Shown in pieces: positions 8,102 to 16,915 of a DNA stretch of 64,000 nt. Origin of the DNA: CAYYTU01 sp964474655 (GTDB lineage Bacteria; Chloroflexota; Anaerolineae; B4-G1); NCBI GenBank assembly GCA_964474655.1, contig CAYYTU010000002.1:104232-168231 (forward strand). Direction: 5' to 3'. The first letter of the stretch is position 1. Each line of letters begins with the position of its first letter. The notes under the pieces were generated by a model. That model ran no database searches. It was not told the origin of the DNA and saw only the letters and a list, made by a program, of their open reading frames with translations. The position numbers and the translations under genes are program-made.

Positions 8102-9420
8102 GTCGAGCGCTCCTTGACGCTCCCGTTGCCACCGTGTCCATTGCCGCCCAGGCCAAACAGATCGCGGGCCACCTCGGCGTAGTGGTAGCCATCGTCGCAG
8201 CCGGCGTGCTCCTTGAGGCAGACGGTGGGGTGATGCAAAATCTTGTTTACCAATCGCTTCGTCATCGCCTGAATGATCTCGCGCTCGCGCTCAGAAAGGC
8301 CGTTCACGCGCCGCAGTGCTCGCTCGACCTCGGCCTGCCGCAGACCGTGAATCTCCCTCCGCAGATCGATGATGGTGGGCACCACATCCAGCGACCGGTG
8401 CCAGCTCAGAAACTCCTCTTGCACCTGTCCGATGATCGTCTCGACTCTCGGCACCTCCTGACGGCGGCGGGTCTTGTTCTGCTCGACCACGGCCTGCAAG
8501 TCGTCGATGTCGTAGAGGTAGACGCCATCCAGGCTGCCCACCGCCGGCTCGGCGTCGCGCGGCACGGCGATATCGATCAGAAAGAGCGGGCGGTCACAGC
8601 GCGCCGTCATCGCCTGTTGGACGTTTTCCAGATGGACGATGGCATGCGGCGCCGCCGTCGAGGTGATGACGATGTCGGCCCACGAGAGCGCCTCATCCAT
8701 CCGCTCCCAGCCCAACGCGCGGGCGTCGAACTGCGCCGCCAGCCGCTCGGCCCGGGCTCGGGTGCGGTTCAGGATGGAAAGATCCTCGGCGCCGGCCCCC
8801 ACCAGCGCCTCGACCGTCAATTCCGCCATCTCCCCGGCGCCGATCACCAGCACCCGGCACGCCGACAGATCGCCGAAGACATCCTCCGCCAGATCGACCG
8901 CCACGTGACCGATCGAGGTCACGCCCTGGCTGATGTTCGTCTCGGTGCGGGCCCGTTTGCCCGCCTCAATGGCGTGCCGGAAGAGCGCCGCCAGCACCTT
9001 GCCGGCCGCGCCCAGCGAAAGCGCCGTCTCCATCGCATCGGTAACCTGGCCCAGTACCTCGTGCTCGCCCAGGACCATCGAATCGAGCCCGGCCGCCACG
9101 GAGAAGAGATGCTCGACCGCCTCCTCATCGGCGTAGGTGTAGAGATAGGGCTCGAACGCCTCGCGAGGCTCCCCGTGGCAATCCTCCAGCAGCCGACAGA
9201 CGGCCTCGTAGCCCTCGTCGCGGGAGGAGGCCACGGTGTAGACCTCCAGGCGATTGCAGGTGGAGAGGATGACGCCCTCCGCGCCGTAAGGACACGAGCC
9301 GTTGCCGGACCGGTAGCGGGCCAGCGCCTCCTCCAGGGATCGCCTGTTGAACGCCAGTGTCTCTCGCACCTCAACCGGCGCGACCTTGTGATTGAGGCCC
9401 ACAACCACGATTCGTTTCAT
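8098..9420 (-). CDS. hemA: Glutamyl-tRNA reductase
   Basis: It reduces Glu-tRNA to glutamate-1-semialdehyde, the committed step of C5-route tetrapyrrole synthesis. The protein has 440 aa. The catalytic C55 lies in ILSTCNRLEVY, with GLDSMVLGEHEVLGQV and an NADPH-binding VLVIGAGEMAEL. The C-terminal dimerisation helix region is present. The frame continues upstream into the previous gene, but the family N-terminus is MKRIVVVGLNHK at 9420. That ATG shares one base with the preceding TGA. The partner GSA aminomutase (hemL) is not in the window. Confidence 0.96.
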   Translation of the reverse strand: MKRIVVVGLNHKVAPVEVRETLAFNRRSLEEALARYRSGNGSCPYGAEGVILSTCNRLEVYTVASSRDEGYEAVCRLLEDCHGEPREAFEPYLYTYADEEAVEHLFSVAAGLDSMVLGEHEVLGQVTDAMETALSLGAAGKVLAALFRHAIEAGKRARTETNISQGVTSIGHVAVDLAEDVFGDLSACRVLVIGAGEMAELTVEALVGAGAEDLSILNRTRARAERLAAQFDARALGWERMDEALSWADIVITSTAAPHAIVHLENVQQAMTARCDRPLFLIDIAVPRDAEPAVGSLDGVYLYDIDDLQAVVEQNKTRRRQEVPRVETIIGQVQEEFLSWHRSLDVVPTIIDLRREIHGLRQAEVERALRRVNGLSEREREIIQAMTKRLVNKILHHPTVCLKEHAGCDDGYHYAEVARDLFGLGGNGHGGNGSVKERST

Positions 9421-10067
9421 CAGTCGCCTCCAGCTATCGTCTGATCCAAAATCTCCCGAGCGCGATGACGAGCTGCGATCTCGTCGCCGGAAGCCAATAA
9501 TGCCAGCACATCCGATTGGAAAACCCGTTTCCAGAAGATGCGTCGCTCGGCAAGCGCCAGTTCGTCGACGGCCCGCCCGCGCAGCTCGCCCAGCAGCTCG
9601 ACGTAATCGGCGTAGGCTGGGCCGAACTCCTGCTCCAGATGCTTTCGCAGATGACGGGAGAAGGCAGGGCAATAGCCACTGGTGGAGATGGCCAGCGTCA
9701 GCGAGCCGCGCCGCACCACGCTGGGCGCGATGAAGGTGCAATGCGCCGGATCGTCCACCACGTTGACCGGCATACCACGCTCCTGCGCCTCCTCCCACAC
9801 CCGCCGGTTGACCTCGGGATCGTCGGTGGCGGCGATGGCGAGCGCCGCGCCCTCCAGATCGCCCCGACGGTAGGCCCGTCGCACGACCTCGACAGCGTCG
9901 CTCGCGGCCAGTTCCTCCAGCCGGTCGCACAGCTGGGGGCTGATCACCACCACCCGCGCGTCGGCCTTGCGCAGCCCGCTCACCTTGCGGGCTGCCACCT
10001 TGCCGCCGCCCACGACCACGCAGCGGGCGCGGTCCAGGTGGACCAGGAAGATGGGATAGCCTTTCAC
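9420..10067 (-). CDS. Precorrin-2 dehydrogenase / sirohydrochlorin ferrochelatase-type protein (CysG N-terminal/Met8-like)
   Basis: It oxidises precorrin-2 to sirohydrochlorin with NAD+ and may insert iron to form siroheme, the entry compound of the Ahb pathway. The protein has 215 aa. The Rossmann motif VVVGGGKVAARKV is near the N-terminus, followed by LAIAATDDPEVNRRV and the SISTSG-like block LTLAISTSGYCPAFSRHLR with a C-terminal helical domain. It lies between the regulator (4-bp overlap) and hemA (1-bp overlap). Chelatase activity cannot be read from sequence alone. Confidence 0.9.
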   Translation of the reverse strand: MKGYPIFLVHLDRARCVVVGGGKVAARKVSGLRKADARVVVISPQLCDRLEELAASDAVEVVRRAYRRGDLEGAALAIAATDDPEVNRRVWEEAQERGMPVNVVDDPAHCTFIAPSVVRRGSLTLAISTSGYCPAFSRHLRKHLEQEFGPAYADYVELLGELRGRAVDELALAERRIFWKRVFQSDVLALLASGDEIAARHRAREILDQTIAGGD

Positions 10068-10735
10068 TGCGAGGACCTCGAGGTCACTTGTTCGCGCAGC
10101 GTCCGCTCGTAGGCGTCCATCGCGGCGCAGAAGACCTCGTCCAGGAACTCCTGGAGGCTGCGATGGATGTGAGTATCCTCCGCGTCGTGCGCCCCCGCAG
10201 GCCCCGGAAGGGCCGCGCGGACGAGCGTCTCGCGAAAGAAGAGGAAGGCCTGGGCCGTATCCGCCAGCGACAGACCGCGTTCTGCGGCGTCTTTTCCATA
10301 ATCCCAGCCGATGCTCCGCCCTTCTCTGAGCACCGCCGCTCGCCCGGTGCTGCGAGACGTGTAGCGAATCGCCAGCCCCAGAAGTCGGCGACCGCTCTCA
10401 CGCCGCGCGGCGCGCTCGGACGCGTCGAATGCAGCGCGCCAGGGCTTCTGATCCAATCTCTCAGCCGCCATCTCGTGGCGCGTATGACGGATCAGCGTAT
10501 CCGCCAGGGCGTCAGGGGACGCTACGACACCACCGTGATCGCTCGAAGCCAGAAACGCTTGCAGATCACTCTCGAGGAAACGTCGGTGACCACCTGGTGT
10601 GCGCATACAGCGCAGATCGCCGTCATTGGTCCAGCGACGCACGGTGGAAGGGTGAACACCAAGACGCTGAGCAGCTTCGCTCAGCGTCAACCAACGAGGC
10701 TGATTGGAGGGGATAGAGAGTTCTCGCCCGTTCAT
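10064..10735 (-). CDS. MerR/excisionase-type HTH regulator heading the hem operon
   Basis: This predicted transcription factor has 223 aa. A MerR-like helix-turn-helix spans residues 17-35 (TLSEAAQRLGVHPSTVRRW) with wing TPGGHRRF (47-53). The all-helical C-terminal part (about 75-215) may be a sensory domain resembling RsbR-type N-terminal domains. It lacks the cysteines of metal-sensing MerR proteins. It is the first gene of the hem unit and overlaps the next gene by 4 bp. The tandem TATGCAA repeats at 10760-10776 upstream are its likely operator, implying autoregulation. A heme or tetrapyrrole ligand would be a natural guess but is not shown. Confidence 0.75.
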   Translation of the reverse strand: MNGRELSIPSNQPRWLTLSEAAQRLGVHPSTVRRWTNDGDLRCMRTPGGHRRFLESDLQAFLASSDHGGVVASPDALADTLIRHTRHEMAAERLDQKPWRAAFDASERAARRESGRRLLGLAIRYTSRSTGRAAVLREGRSIGWDYGKDAAERGLSLADTAQAFLFFRETLVRAALPGPAGAHDAEDTHIHRSLQEFLDEVFCAAMDAYERTLREQVTSRSSQ

Positions 10736-10759
10736 AAAGCAACCAAAACAGTATAAAGT

Positions 10760-10776
10760 TATGCAAACCTATGCAA
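10760..10776. promoter_or_regulatory. Direct repeat operator candidate at the hem promoter start site
   Basis: TATGCAA occurs at 10760-10766 and again at 10770-10776, a 10-bp period placing both copies on one DNA face. The repeats sit at the predicted transcription start, the position expected for a repressor. Confidence 0.55.
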
Positions 10777-10782
10777 GGCGAG

Positions 10783-10811
10783 ATTATATCAGGACCCTCG
10801 AACCGCGTCAA
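10783..10811 (-). promoter_or_regulatory. Strong sigma70-type promoter of the hem operon
   Basis: On the minus strand TTGACG (10811-10806) and TATAAT (10788-10783) are separated by 17 bp, with the start expected near 10776. The first gene begins at 10735. Confidence 0.8.
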
Positions 10812-10842
10812 GTACAGAGCACGCTGGGAAATCGCAGCGGCC

Positions 10843-12354
10843 TTATTCGCATCCGACGAGCGCGTCCAGCGCCGCCATATCCAGCGCCGCCTCGACGGTA
10901 TCGGCCAGGCGGTCGAAAGCTGCCTCGTGCCGCGCCGAGAGGGCGGGCTTTTCGCCGCGATAGTCCCAGCCCAGCGTCGCAAGCCAGGCTCGACGCAGGC
11001 CCTCGTTTTCGAACAAGCCGTGGAGATAGCAGCCCCACACGCGTCCATCGCCGCTGGCGGCTCCGTCGGCCACGCTGACGGCGGCCCCGCTCCGCTCGGT
11101 GAGCTCCAGCCACGGCTCCCCGCCCCAGGTGCGGCCCATATGGATTTCGTAGCCGCGGACGCGTTGGCCTTCAAGCGCAGAAAGCCAGCCGCCCCCGCCG
11201 GTCACCCGTGCTCGAGCGCGATGGGTCGCCTTCTCGCCCGCGAAGGTCGTCTCTATCGGCAGCAGCCCGAGGGCCGCCACCTCGTCCACCGAGGCCTCGA
11301 CGTGCTCGGGATCGCGGATCACGCGCCCCAGCATCTGATACCCGCCGCAGACGCCGACGACGGCCACGCCAGCCTCGGTCAGATGCTCCAGCGCTCGGGC
11401 GAAGCCCTGCTCTTGCATCCAAAGCAGATCGGCCACGGTGCTCTTGGTGCCGGGGATGATCACGGCGTCCGGCTCGCCCAGCTCCTGCACCGTGGAGACG
11501 TAGCGCACCGCCACGCCCGGCTCGGCCTCCAGCGGATCGAAATCGTCGAAGTTGGAGATGCGCGGCAGCTTGATCACGGCGATGTCCACATCGGCCTCGT
11601 CCCCATATCGACGACTGGCGTCCGGCACCTCCAGCGCCACGCCATCCTCCTCCGGAATGTCGAGCGCGGGCAGGTAGGGCACCACACCCAGCACCGGCAC
11701 GCCGCCGCGCTCCTCCAGGATGTCCACACCGTCGGCGAAGAGCGCCAGATCACCCCGGAACTTGTTGACGATCAGACCTGCCACCAGGACCTGCTCCTCC
11801 GGCTCCAGCAGCCAGAGCGTGCCGAGCAGCTGCGCGAAGATGCCGCCGCGGTCGATGTCGCCGACCAGCAGCACTGGCGCCTGGGCATAGCGGGCCACAG
11901 CCATATTGACGATGTCGCCGTCCTTCAGGTTCAGCTCGACCGGGCTTCCGGCGCCCTCGACGATCACCAGCTCGTACCGCTCGCGCAGCCGATCCAGCGC
12001 GTCGGTGACCGCGGACCAGAGCTGCTGTTTGCGCTGGTAGTACGACCGCGCCGATTCGGTGCGCACCGGGCGGCCCATCAGCACCACCTGCGAGCGCGAA
12101 TCGGCCTCGGGCTTGAGCAGCACCGGGTTGATGTCGGCCGTCGGCTCGATCCCGGCGGCGGCGGCCTGCACCGCCTGCGCCCGCCCGATCTCAGCGCCGT
12201 CGGGGCAGACGGCCGCGTTGTTCGACATATTCTGCGCCTTGAAGGGCGTCACGCGCACGCCGCGCCGGGCGTAGATGCGACACAGCGCCGTCACCAGCAG
12301 GCTCTTACCCGCCGAGGACGACGTGCCTAGAACGACAATGACGTTTGCCGACAT
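10843..12354 (-). CDS. cobQ: Cobyric acid synthase
   Basis: It amidates four carboxylates of adenosylcobyrinic acid a,c-diamide. The protein is about 503 aa. The N-terminal synthetase domain has the nucleotide motif VVLGTSSSAGKS and MSNNAAV. The C-terminal class-I glutamine amidotransferase has the catalytic Cys in GVCGGYQMLG. GAGAGGATTTT before ATG 12354 supports that start over one 8 codons further upstream. It is the last gene of the second cobalamin unit, after the PduX-like kinase. Confidence 0.94.
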   Translation of the reverse strand: MSANVIVVLGTSSSAGKSLLVTALCRIYARRGVRVTPFKAQNMSNNAAVCPDGAEIGRAQAVQAAAAGIEPTADINPVLLKPEADSRSQVVLMGRPVRTESARSYYQRKQQLWSAVTDALDRLRERYELVIVEGAGSPVELNLKDGDIVNMAVARYAQAPVLLVGDIDRGGIFAQLLGTLWLLEPEEQVLVAGLIVNKFRGDLALFADGVDILEERGGVPVLGVVPYLPALDIPEEDGVALEVPDASRRYGDEADVDIAVIKLPRISNFDDFDPLEAEPGVAVRYVSTVQELGEPDAVIIPGTKSTVADLLWMQEQGFARALEHLTEAGVAVVGVCGGYQMLGRVIRDPEHVEASVDEVAALGLLPIETTFAGEKATHRARARVTGGGGWLSALEGQRVRGYEIHMGRTWGGEPWLELTERSGAAVSVADGAASGDGRVWGCYLHGLFENEGLRRAWLATLGWDYRGEKPALSARHEAAFDRLADTVEAALDMAALDALVGCE

Positions 12355-12436
12355 AAAATCCTCTCTACCAATCAACAAGCGTAAGTGAGCGAATATGGAA
12401 GCCTCAAGTGAGAAAGCAGCCTATTGAAAACGCGTC

Positions 12437-13420
12437 TCAAAGCCCGCCGCCCCGCAGCGCGTGGCGAGCGATCGTCACCTCTCGCGGCATTCTGCGGGCC
12501 AGGAAGTCCAGCGCGGCCGGCACGTCGGCCTGCGCCGGATCGAACAACAGCCCCAACAGGGTGCCGCTGTGCGCCCGACAGACGCCCAAGGCCCCTACCT
12601 CCCGTGCCAGCTCCAACACTGGCTCAAGCAGCGGATTTGGCAGAATGGCCTGATGCACGCAGGCGCTGAGCGTGGCCGCCTCGCCGACGGCGTGCCAATC
12701 GTCGGTTTCCAGACCCTCAAATAGCAGCTCAAACGCCTCGCGATGGGAAGGCGCCAGTCGCCTCAGTACCTCGCGGTGATCCAGCCGATTGAAGGCCAAC
12801 GTGTCCACCTCGCCGCCCGGGTCGATCAGTGCCACCGCCAGGGGAGGCGCTGGCCCCAGCCGTCGCCAGAAACTGCCCGTCCGATGATCGAACAGCGCCA
12901 GCCCGGGGAAGATGGTGCTGTCGCTGGGCTCGATGCTCACGGCCAGCCGGGCTACCTCCTCCGGCGCCATCGGCTGGCCCAACGCCTGTCTCAGCGCGTA
13001 GAGCGTGGCCCCCACGTCGGCGGTGCTGGAGGCGTACCCGCGCCCGCAGGGCAGCTCCGACGCAATCCGCAGGCGAACGCGAGCGACGGTCTCGCGCAGC
13101 TCGGCCCGCGCCTGCCGCAGACCCACGCGCAGCGCCTCGACGGCCTTGGGCGTGTCCGTGGGGACGTCCCAGTGGCGCGAACCGTTCCCCTGCCCGCAAT
13201 CGCCAGGCGGCTCGGCCCCAAGGGCAACCTCGGCGACAGCGTAGCGGTCGATGGGGCACGAGACCAGGCAGCGCACGCCGTCCAGCGTCCCCTGCACCAG
13301 CTCGCCGCAGGCGGCCGGCAGCGCCGCTCGCCCGATCCGCACGCCGGAGGCCCGCGCGACGCGCTCCCTCGTCGCACACGGCACCGGAACGTCGACCCGT
13401 GCCTGCTGCAATCGCGCCAT
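12437..13420 (-). CDS. pduX: GHMP-family L-threonine kinase (PduX-like)
   Basis: It probably phosphorylates L-threonine to supply the aminopropanol linker of the cobalamin nucleotide loop. The protein has 327 aa. PAACGELVQGTLDG near residue 35 is the PduX-type start block, and the GHMP phosphate loop is ELPCGRGYASSTAD. A C-terminal GHMP segment (GVCRAHSGTLLGLLF) completes the fold. Its ATG shares one base with the cobO stop. Context in a cobalamin unit supports PduX over homoserine or other GHMP kinases. The decarboxylase CobD that would use the product is not in this window. Confidence 0.85.
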   Translation of the reverse strand: MARLQQARVDVPVPCATRERVARASGVRIGRAALPAACGELVQGTLDGVRCLVSCPIDRYAVAEVALGAEPPGDCGQGNGSRHWDVPTDTPKAVEALRVGLRQARAELRETVARVRLRIASELPCGRGYASSTADVGATLYALRQALGQPMAPEEVARLAVSIEPSDSTIFPGLALFDHRTGSFWRRLGPAPPLAVALIDPGGEVDTLAFNRLDHREVLRRLAPSHREAFELLFEGLETDDWHAVGEAATLSACVHQAILPNPLLEPVLELAREVGALGVCRAHSGTLLGLLFDPAQADVPAALDFLARRMPREVTIARHALRGGGL

Positions 13421-13956
13421 CAGAACTCGATCCCGCGCTGTGCGCCCACGCCGCGCTTCAGGGGATGCTTCACCGCCCGCATCTCGGTGACCAGATCGGC
13501 GAAGGCGACCAGCACAGGCGGCGCGTCGCGCCCGGTGATGACCACGTGGAGCGTCGGCGGCTTATGCTCGCGCAGCCAGGCGATCGCGTCAGCCGCGTCG
13601 ATCCAGCCGTACTTCAACGGGTAGGTGAACTCGTCCAGAATGATCAGATCGTACTGCCCGCCGGCGATCTTCTCCCGCGCCAACGCCCAGGCGTGGCGTG
13701 CCTTGTCCGCGCTCGCATCCAAATCGTCGGAGAGACGGGTGAAGCCGTCGCCCATCTGATGCCACTCAATACCCATCCGCTTCGCCGCCTTTACCTCCCC
13801 CAGGTTCTTCGACCGCCCCTTGATGAACTGGATCACGCACGCCCGCATACCGTGGCCCCAGGCGCGCATCAGCACCCCGAACGCGGCCGTCGTCTTCCCC
13901 TTGCCACGCCCGGTGTTGACGATGACGAGTCCCTTCTTCTGTTTCCTATCGCTCAT
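13420..13956 (-). CDS. cobO: Cob(I)yrinic acid a,c-diamide adenosyltransferase
   Basis: It transfers the adenosyl group of ATP to the cobalt of corrinoids. The 178-aa length and the motifs are those of the CobA/CobO/BtuR family: P-loop NTGRGKGKTTAAFG, VIQFIKG, LIILDEFTYPLKYGW and VITGRDAPP, ending in the usual KHPLKRGVGAQRGIEF. It overlaps cbiO by 11 bp and pduX by 1 bp, so it is part of the cobalt uptake unit. Confidence 0.96.
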   Translation of the reverse strand: MSDRKQKKGLVIVNTGRGKGKTTAAFGVLMRAWGHGMRACVIQFIKGRSKNLGEVKAAKRMGIEWHQMGDGFTRLSDDLDASADKARHAWALAREKIAGGQYDLIILDEFTYPLKYGWIDAADAIAWLREHKPPTLHVVITGRDAPPVLVAFADLVTEMRAVKHPLKRGVGAQRGIEF

Positions 13957-14722
13957 CGCGTCTTCCTGCTCTCTCGCGTGAGGCGATCCGCCATACTGCA
14001 GAAAGGCCGATTCGGGCCATCAACGCCTCGTCAGCCAGCAGCTCGTCGGGGCTGCCGGCGAACGCGGCCTGCCCGCCGTCCATCACCACCACGAAGGTGG
14101 CCCAACGTCGCACGACGTCCAGGTTATGCGTGGCCAGCATCAGCGTCTTGCCCCGCCGGTGCAAGCGATGGAAAATATCCAGGATACTCAAGCGCACCCA
14201 CGGATCGAGATTCGCCAGCAGCTCGTCGGCGACGAGTACCTGCGGGTCCATCGCCAACACGCCGGCCAGGGCGACCCGCGCCTTCTCGCCGCCGCTGAGG
14301 GCGTGCGTGGGGCGCTCCAACAAGTCACTGATCTCGCACAACTGGGCCGCCATCTGCACCCGCCGACGCACCTCGCGCTCCTCCAGGCCCAGGTTGAGCG
14401 GGCCGAAGCTGATGTCCTGCCGCACGCTGGCGCTGAAGAGCTGGTCGTCGGGGTTCTGGAAGACGATGCCCACCTGCTGACGGAGCCGACGCAGTGACCT
14501 GCGGTCGTATTCTACCACGCTTCCCTCGAAACACACGACGCCGGTCTGAGGCTGATAAAGCCCGTTGCAATGGAGAAAGACCGTCGATTTCCCCGACCCG
14601 TTCCGCCCGATGAAGGCGATCCGCTCGCCCGCGGGCAACGCCAGCGTGAAGCCGTGTAGCGCAAATGTCTCCTGCCCCGGGTAGCGGTAGTAGACATCTT
14701 CGAACGCCAATATGGGCGTCAT
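13946..14722 (-). CDS. cbiO: Cobalt ECF transporter ATPase CbiO
   Basis: This is the energising subunit of the CbiMNQO cobalt importer on the cytoplasmic face. The protein has 258 aa. It shows Walker A GRNGSGKST, Q-loop VGIVFQNPDDQLF, signature ALSGGEKARVALAGVL and Walker B VLVADELLANLDP. The reading frame is open far upstream over cbiQ, but the family start MTPILAFEDVYYRYPG at 14722 overlaps the cbiQ stop by 4 bp. Confidence 0.95.
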   Translation of the reverse strand: MTPILAFEDVYYRYPGQETFALHGFTLALPAGERIAFIGRNGSGKSTVFLHCNGLYQPQTGVVCFEGSVVEYDRRSLRRLRQQVGIVFQNPDDQLFSASVRQDISFGPLNLGLEEREVRRRVQMAAQLCEISDLLERPTHALSGGEKARVALAGVLAMDPQVLVADELLANLDPWVRLSILDIFHRLHRRGKTLMLATHNLDVVRRWATFVVVMDGGQAAFAGSPDELLADEALMARIGLSAVWRIASRERAGRRDER

Positions 14723-15489
14723 ACCGCCGTCCACGCCAGGAACTGACTGGCGACCACGGCCACGCTCGCCAGCATCATCGTCGGATCGCGCCGGTAGCGC
14801 GAGGGAAGCACGCGCAGCTCGCGCTCGTAGCCGCGCGATTCCAGCGCCGTCTGCAGCTGCTGACTGCGCTGGTAGGCGTCGATGAAGAGGCGGCTCGCCA
14901 GCAGGCCAGCGCTCCGAATGCCGCGCCGGAACGATCCGTAGCCCAATCGGCTCTCCTGGGCCGCCTGCATCCGCTCCAGGCTTTCCAGCAGGATGAAGAT
15001 GAAGCGATACATCACCGTCATCAGATCGATCAGCAGCGGTGGCACGCCCAGGCGCCGAAAGAGATCCACGATATCGACCAGGGGCGTCGTCAGGGCCAGG
15101 AAGTTCATCGCCGCCGTGCCGCCCAGCGTGCGCGTGATGAGCCGAAAGGCCAGCGCCAACGCCTCCATCGAGCTGGAGACCCAGAGCGGGCCGACGCGCC
15201 AGATCCAATCGCCCGCCGTCGGCGCCCGGGTGTTGATGCTGACGGCGACGCCGACCGTCGTCAGGAGCAGAAAAGCCGCCTCGGCCAGCAGGATGCGCCC
15301 GAAGACCTCGAACGGCAATCCCGCCAGCAGCGTCGCCAGGCCCCACATCCACGCCACGGCCAGCAACCCTACCACGGGCTCGTTTAGCGCCAGGCACAAC
15401 AGCAGCACCACCATCGCCAGGCCCGCCTTGTGGGCCGGGTCGACGGAGCGGATGCGATTGGTGTACGCGTAACGGTCAATGATTTGCAT
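14719..15489 (-). CDS. cbiQ: Cobalt ECF transporter transmembrane subunit CbiQ
   Basis: This is the T-component that couples CbiO to the CbiM substrate subunit. It has about 256 aa and several hydrophobic segments (residues about 22-45, 60-80, 105-130 and the C-terminal end). The ESRGYERELR coupling motif is the one CbiQ presents to the ATPases. GAGGTGGCT directly before ATG 15489 (MQIIDRYAYTN) favours this start over an in-frame GTG two codons earlier. It overlaps cbiO by 4 bp. Confidence 0.92.
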   Translation of the reverse strand: MQIIDRYAYTNRIRSVDPAHKAGLAMVVLLLCLALNEPVVGLLAVAWMWGLATLLAGLPFEVFGRILLAEAAFLLLTTVGVAVSINTRAPTAGDWIWRVGPLWVSSSMEALALAFRLITRTLGGTAAMNFLALTTPLVDIVDLFRRLGVPPLLIDLMTVMYRFIFILLESLERMQAAQESRLGYGSFRRGIRSAGLLASRLFIDAYQRSQQLQTALESRGYERELRVLPSRYRRDPTMMLASVAVVASQFLAWTAV

Positions 15490-15572
15490 AGCCACCTCGG
15501 CAGATGAGTGGGCAAAGCGGGCAACGGACGCTTTCGCCGACGCCCATCGCCCGCTTGCCCGAAGCGATCACG

Positions 15573-15869
15573 TCAGCTCTGAGACTCGCGGTGATCGCTT
15601 CGCTTCAGCCCAAAGAAATAGCCGATCACGCCGGCCCCCAGCGCCGCCTGGAGCCCGAACAGCAGGCTCTCGGTCTCGCCGCCCGGCGGTTCCCAGATGG
15701 GATCGAACCAGGGCTCGGTTTCGGGGGCAACCTCGGTAATCGTCTCCTCGGCCATACCGTCCGCCCCGCCGAACTCCGATTCCGGGTTCAGGAAGAGCGG
15801 CACAATCGCCAGCACCACGACCAGCGCCAACAGCAACCACGTCGTGCCACCTTGTTTTCTCTCTGTCAT
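15573..15869 (-). CDS. cbiN: Cobalt transporter small subunit CbiN
   Basis: This 98-aa protein has two membrane segments (about residues 10-27 and 68-86) and an extracytoplasmic loop carrying DGMAEETITEVAPETEPWFDPIWEPPGGETESLLFG. CbiN helps CbiM load Co2+. It starts 1 bp after the cbiM stop and precedes cbiQ by about 80 bp. Confidence 0.9.
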   Translation of the reverse strand: MTERKQGGTTWLLLALVVVLAIVPLFLNPESEFGGADGMAEETITEVAPETEPWFDPIWEPPGGETESLLFGLQAALGAGVIGYFFGLKRSDHRESQS

Positions 15870-15870
15870 C

Positions 15871-16632
15871 TTACACCTCCACGCCCAAAACCTGCATCTC
15901 CGCCGGTGCGTTGCTGCGGAGCGCGTTGAAGATCACGACCGTCAGCAGCCCCTCGCTGATCGCCAGGGGGACCTGCGTGACGGCGAAGACGGCCCCGAAC
16001 TTGAGGAACGAGGCCATAAAGCCGCCCGTCGGGTCGGGATAGGCCAGCGCCAGCTGCACCGAGGTCACGACGTAAGTGGCCCAGTCGGCGAAGGCCGCGG
16101 CCAGGAACACCGCCACGCCGCGGGGTAGATTCCCCTTCAGCGCACGCCAGATCGCCGCGGCGACCAGCGGTCCGGCGATGGCCATACTGAACGCGTTGGC
16201 GCCCAACGTCGTCAGGCCGCCGTGGGCCAGCAGGAGCGCCTGGAACAACAGCACGATGGAGCCCAGCACGCTCATAATCGTCGGCCCGAAGAGCACGGCT
16301 CCCAGCCCGGTGCCGGTGGGATGACTGCTGGAACCGGTGACGCTGGGGATCTTCAGTGCGCTGAGCACGAAGGCGAAGGCCCCGCTGAGCGCCAGCAGCA
16401 GCCGCGATTCCGGCTTCTCAGCCACCGTGCGGCGCAGGCGGATGAAGCCCACTACCCAGAACGGGATCGTCACCGCGAACCAGAAGATGGCCCAGCCCGG
16501 CGGCAGATACCCTTCCATAATGTGCATTTCTGGTGGGGCAGCGACCGTGCGAGCCCAGGCCACGCGCACCCCGGCCAGCAACAGCGCCGCAAGGCCCACC
16601 AGACACCAACGCGTCATCCGTTTCTTTGACAT
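15871..16632 (-). CDS. cbiM: Cobalt ECF transporter substrate-binding subunit CbiM
   Basis: This membrane S-component binds Co2+ through its conserved N-terminal MHIMEGYLP block. Here that block lies at residue 36, after a cleavable-looking hydrophobic leader (residues 8-27, ending in WARTVAAPPE). The protein has 253 aa, about six further membrane segments, and SSSHPTGTGLGAVLFGP, the family motif with the second metal-site His. AAAGGAG precedes the ATG. It is the first gene of the second unit and follows cobalamin riboswitch 1. Confidence 0.95.
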   Translation of the reverse strand: MSKKRMTRWCLVGLAALLLAGVRVAWARTVAAPPEMHIMEGYLPPGWAIFWFAVTIPFWVVGFIRLRRTVAEKPESRLLLALSGAFAFVLSALKIPSVTGSSSHPTGTGLGAVLFGPTIMSVLGSIVLLFQALLLAHGGLTTLGANAFSMAIAGPLVAAAIWRALKGNLPRGVAVFLAAAFADWATYVVTSVQLALAYPDPTGGFMASFLKFGAVFAVTQVPLAISEGLLTVVIFNALRSNAPAEMQVLGVEV

Positions 16633-16911
16633 TGTTTCTCTCCTTTACCTTGATCTTGTGAGTACACTTTGCAGTTGCGTGGCGCTCACGAGCCAGGTTG
16701 CGCACCGGCTCCGAGCGTCACGTCCGAACCATCCTTGAGATAGAGCGATGCGTGCCCTCTACGATCCATCAGGGCAGCGCACCCAACGCTGCATAGACGA
16801 TCACCTCCTCGATACACGATGAACGCGCAGCAGGGCAGGATATGACCGTCTCGTCGCCGTGCAGCGTCTCTCAGGACAGCCCGACCGTCTTCATAATCGA
16901 GATGATCGAGC
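16633..16911 (-). other. Long leader between the riboswitch terminator and cbiM
   Basis: About 280 nt separate the terminator from cbiM. A minus-strand frame without stops ends at 16686 and reads like protein (ILPCCAFIVYRGGDRL and SLYLKDGSDVTLGAG), but it continues upstream through the aptamer and shows no convincing start or ribosome site. It could be a degenerate small gene or chance. Confidence 0.3.
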
Positions 16912-16915
16912 GGAG

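Noticed and set aside
10771..12330. 519-codon plus-strand frame opposite cobQ
   Set aside because: Shadow of cobQ; composition typical of GC-rich antisense.
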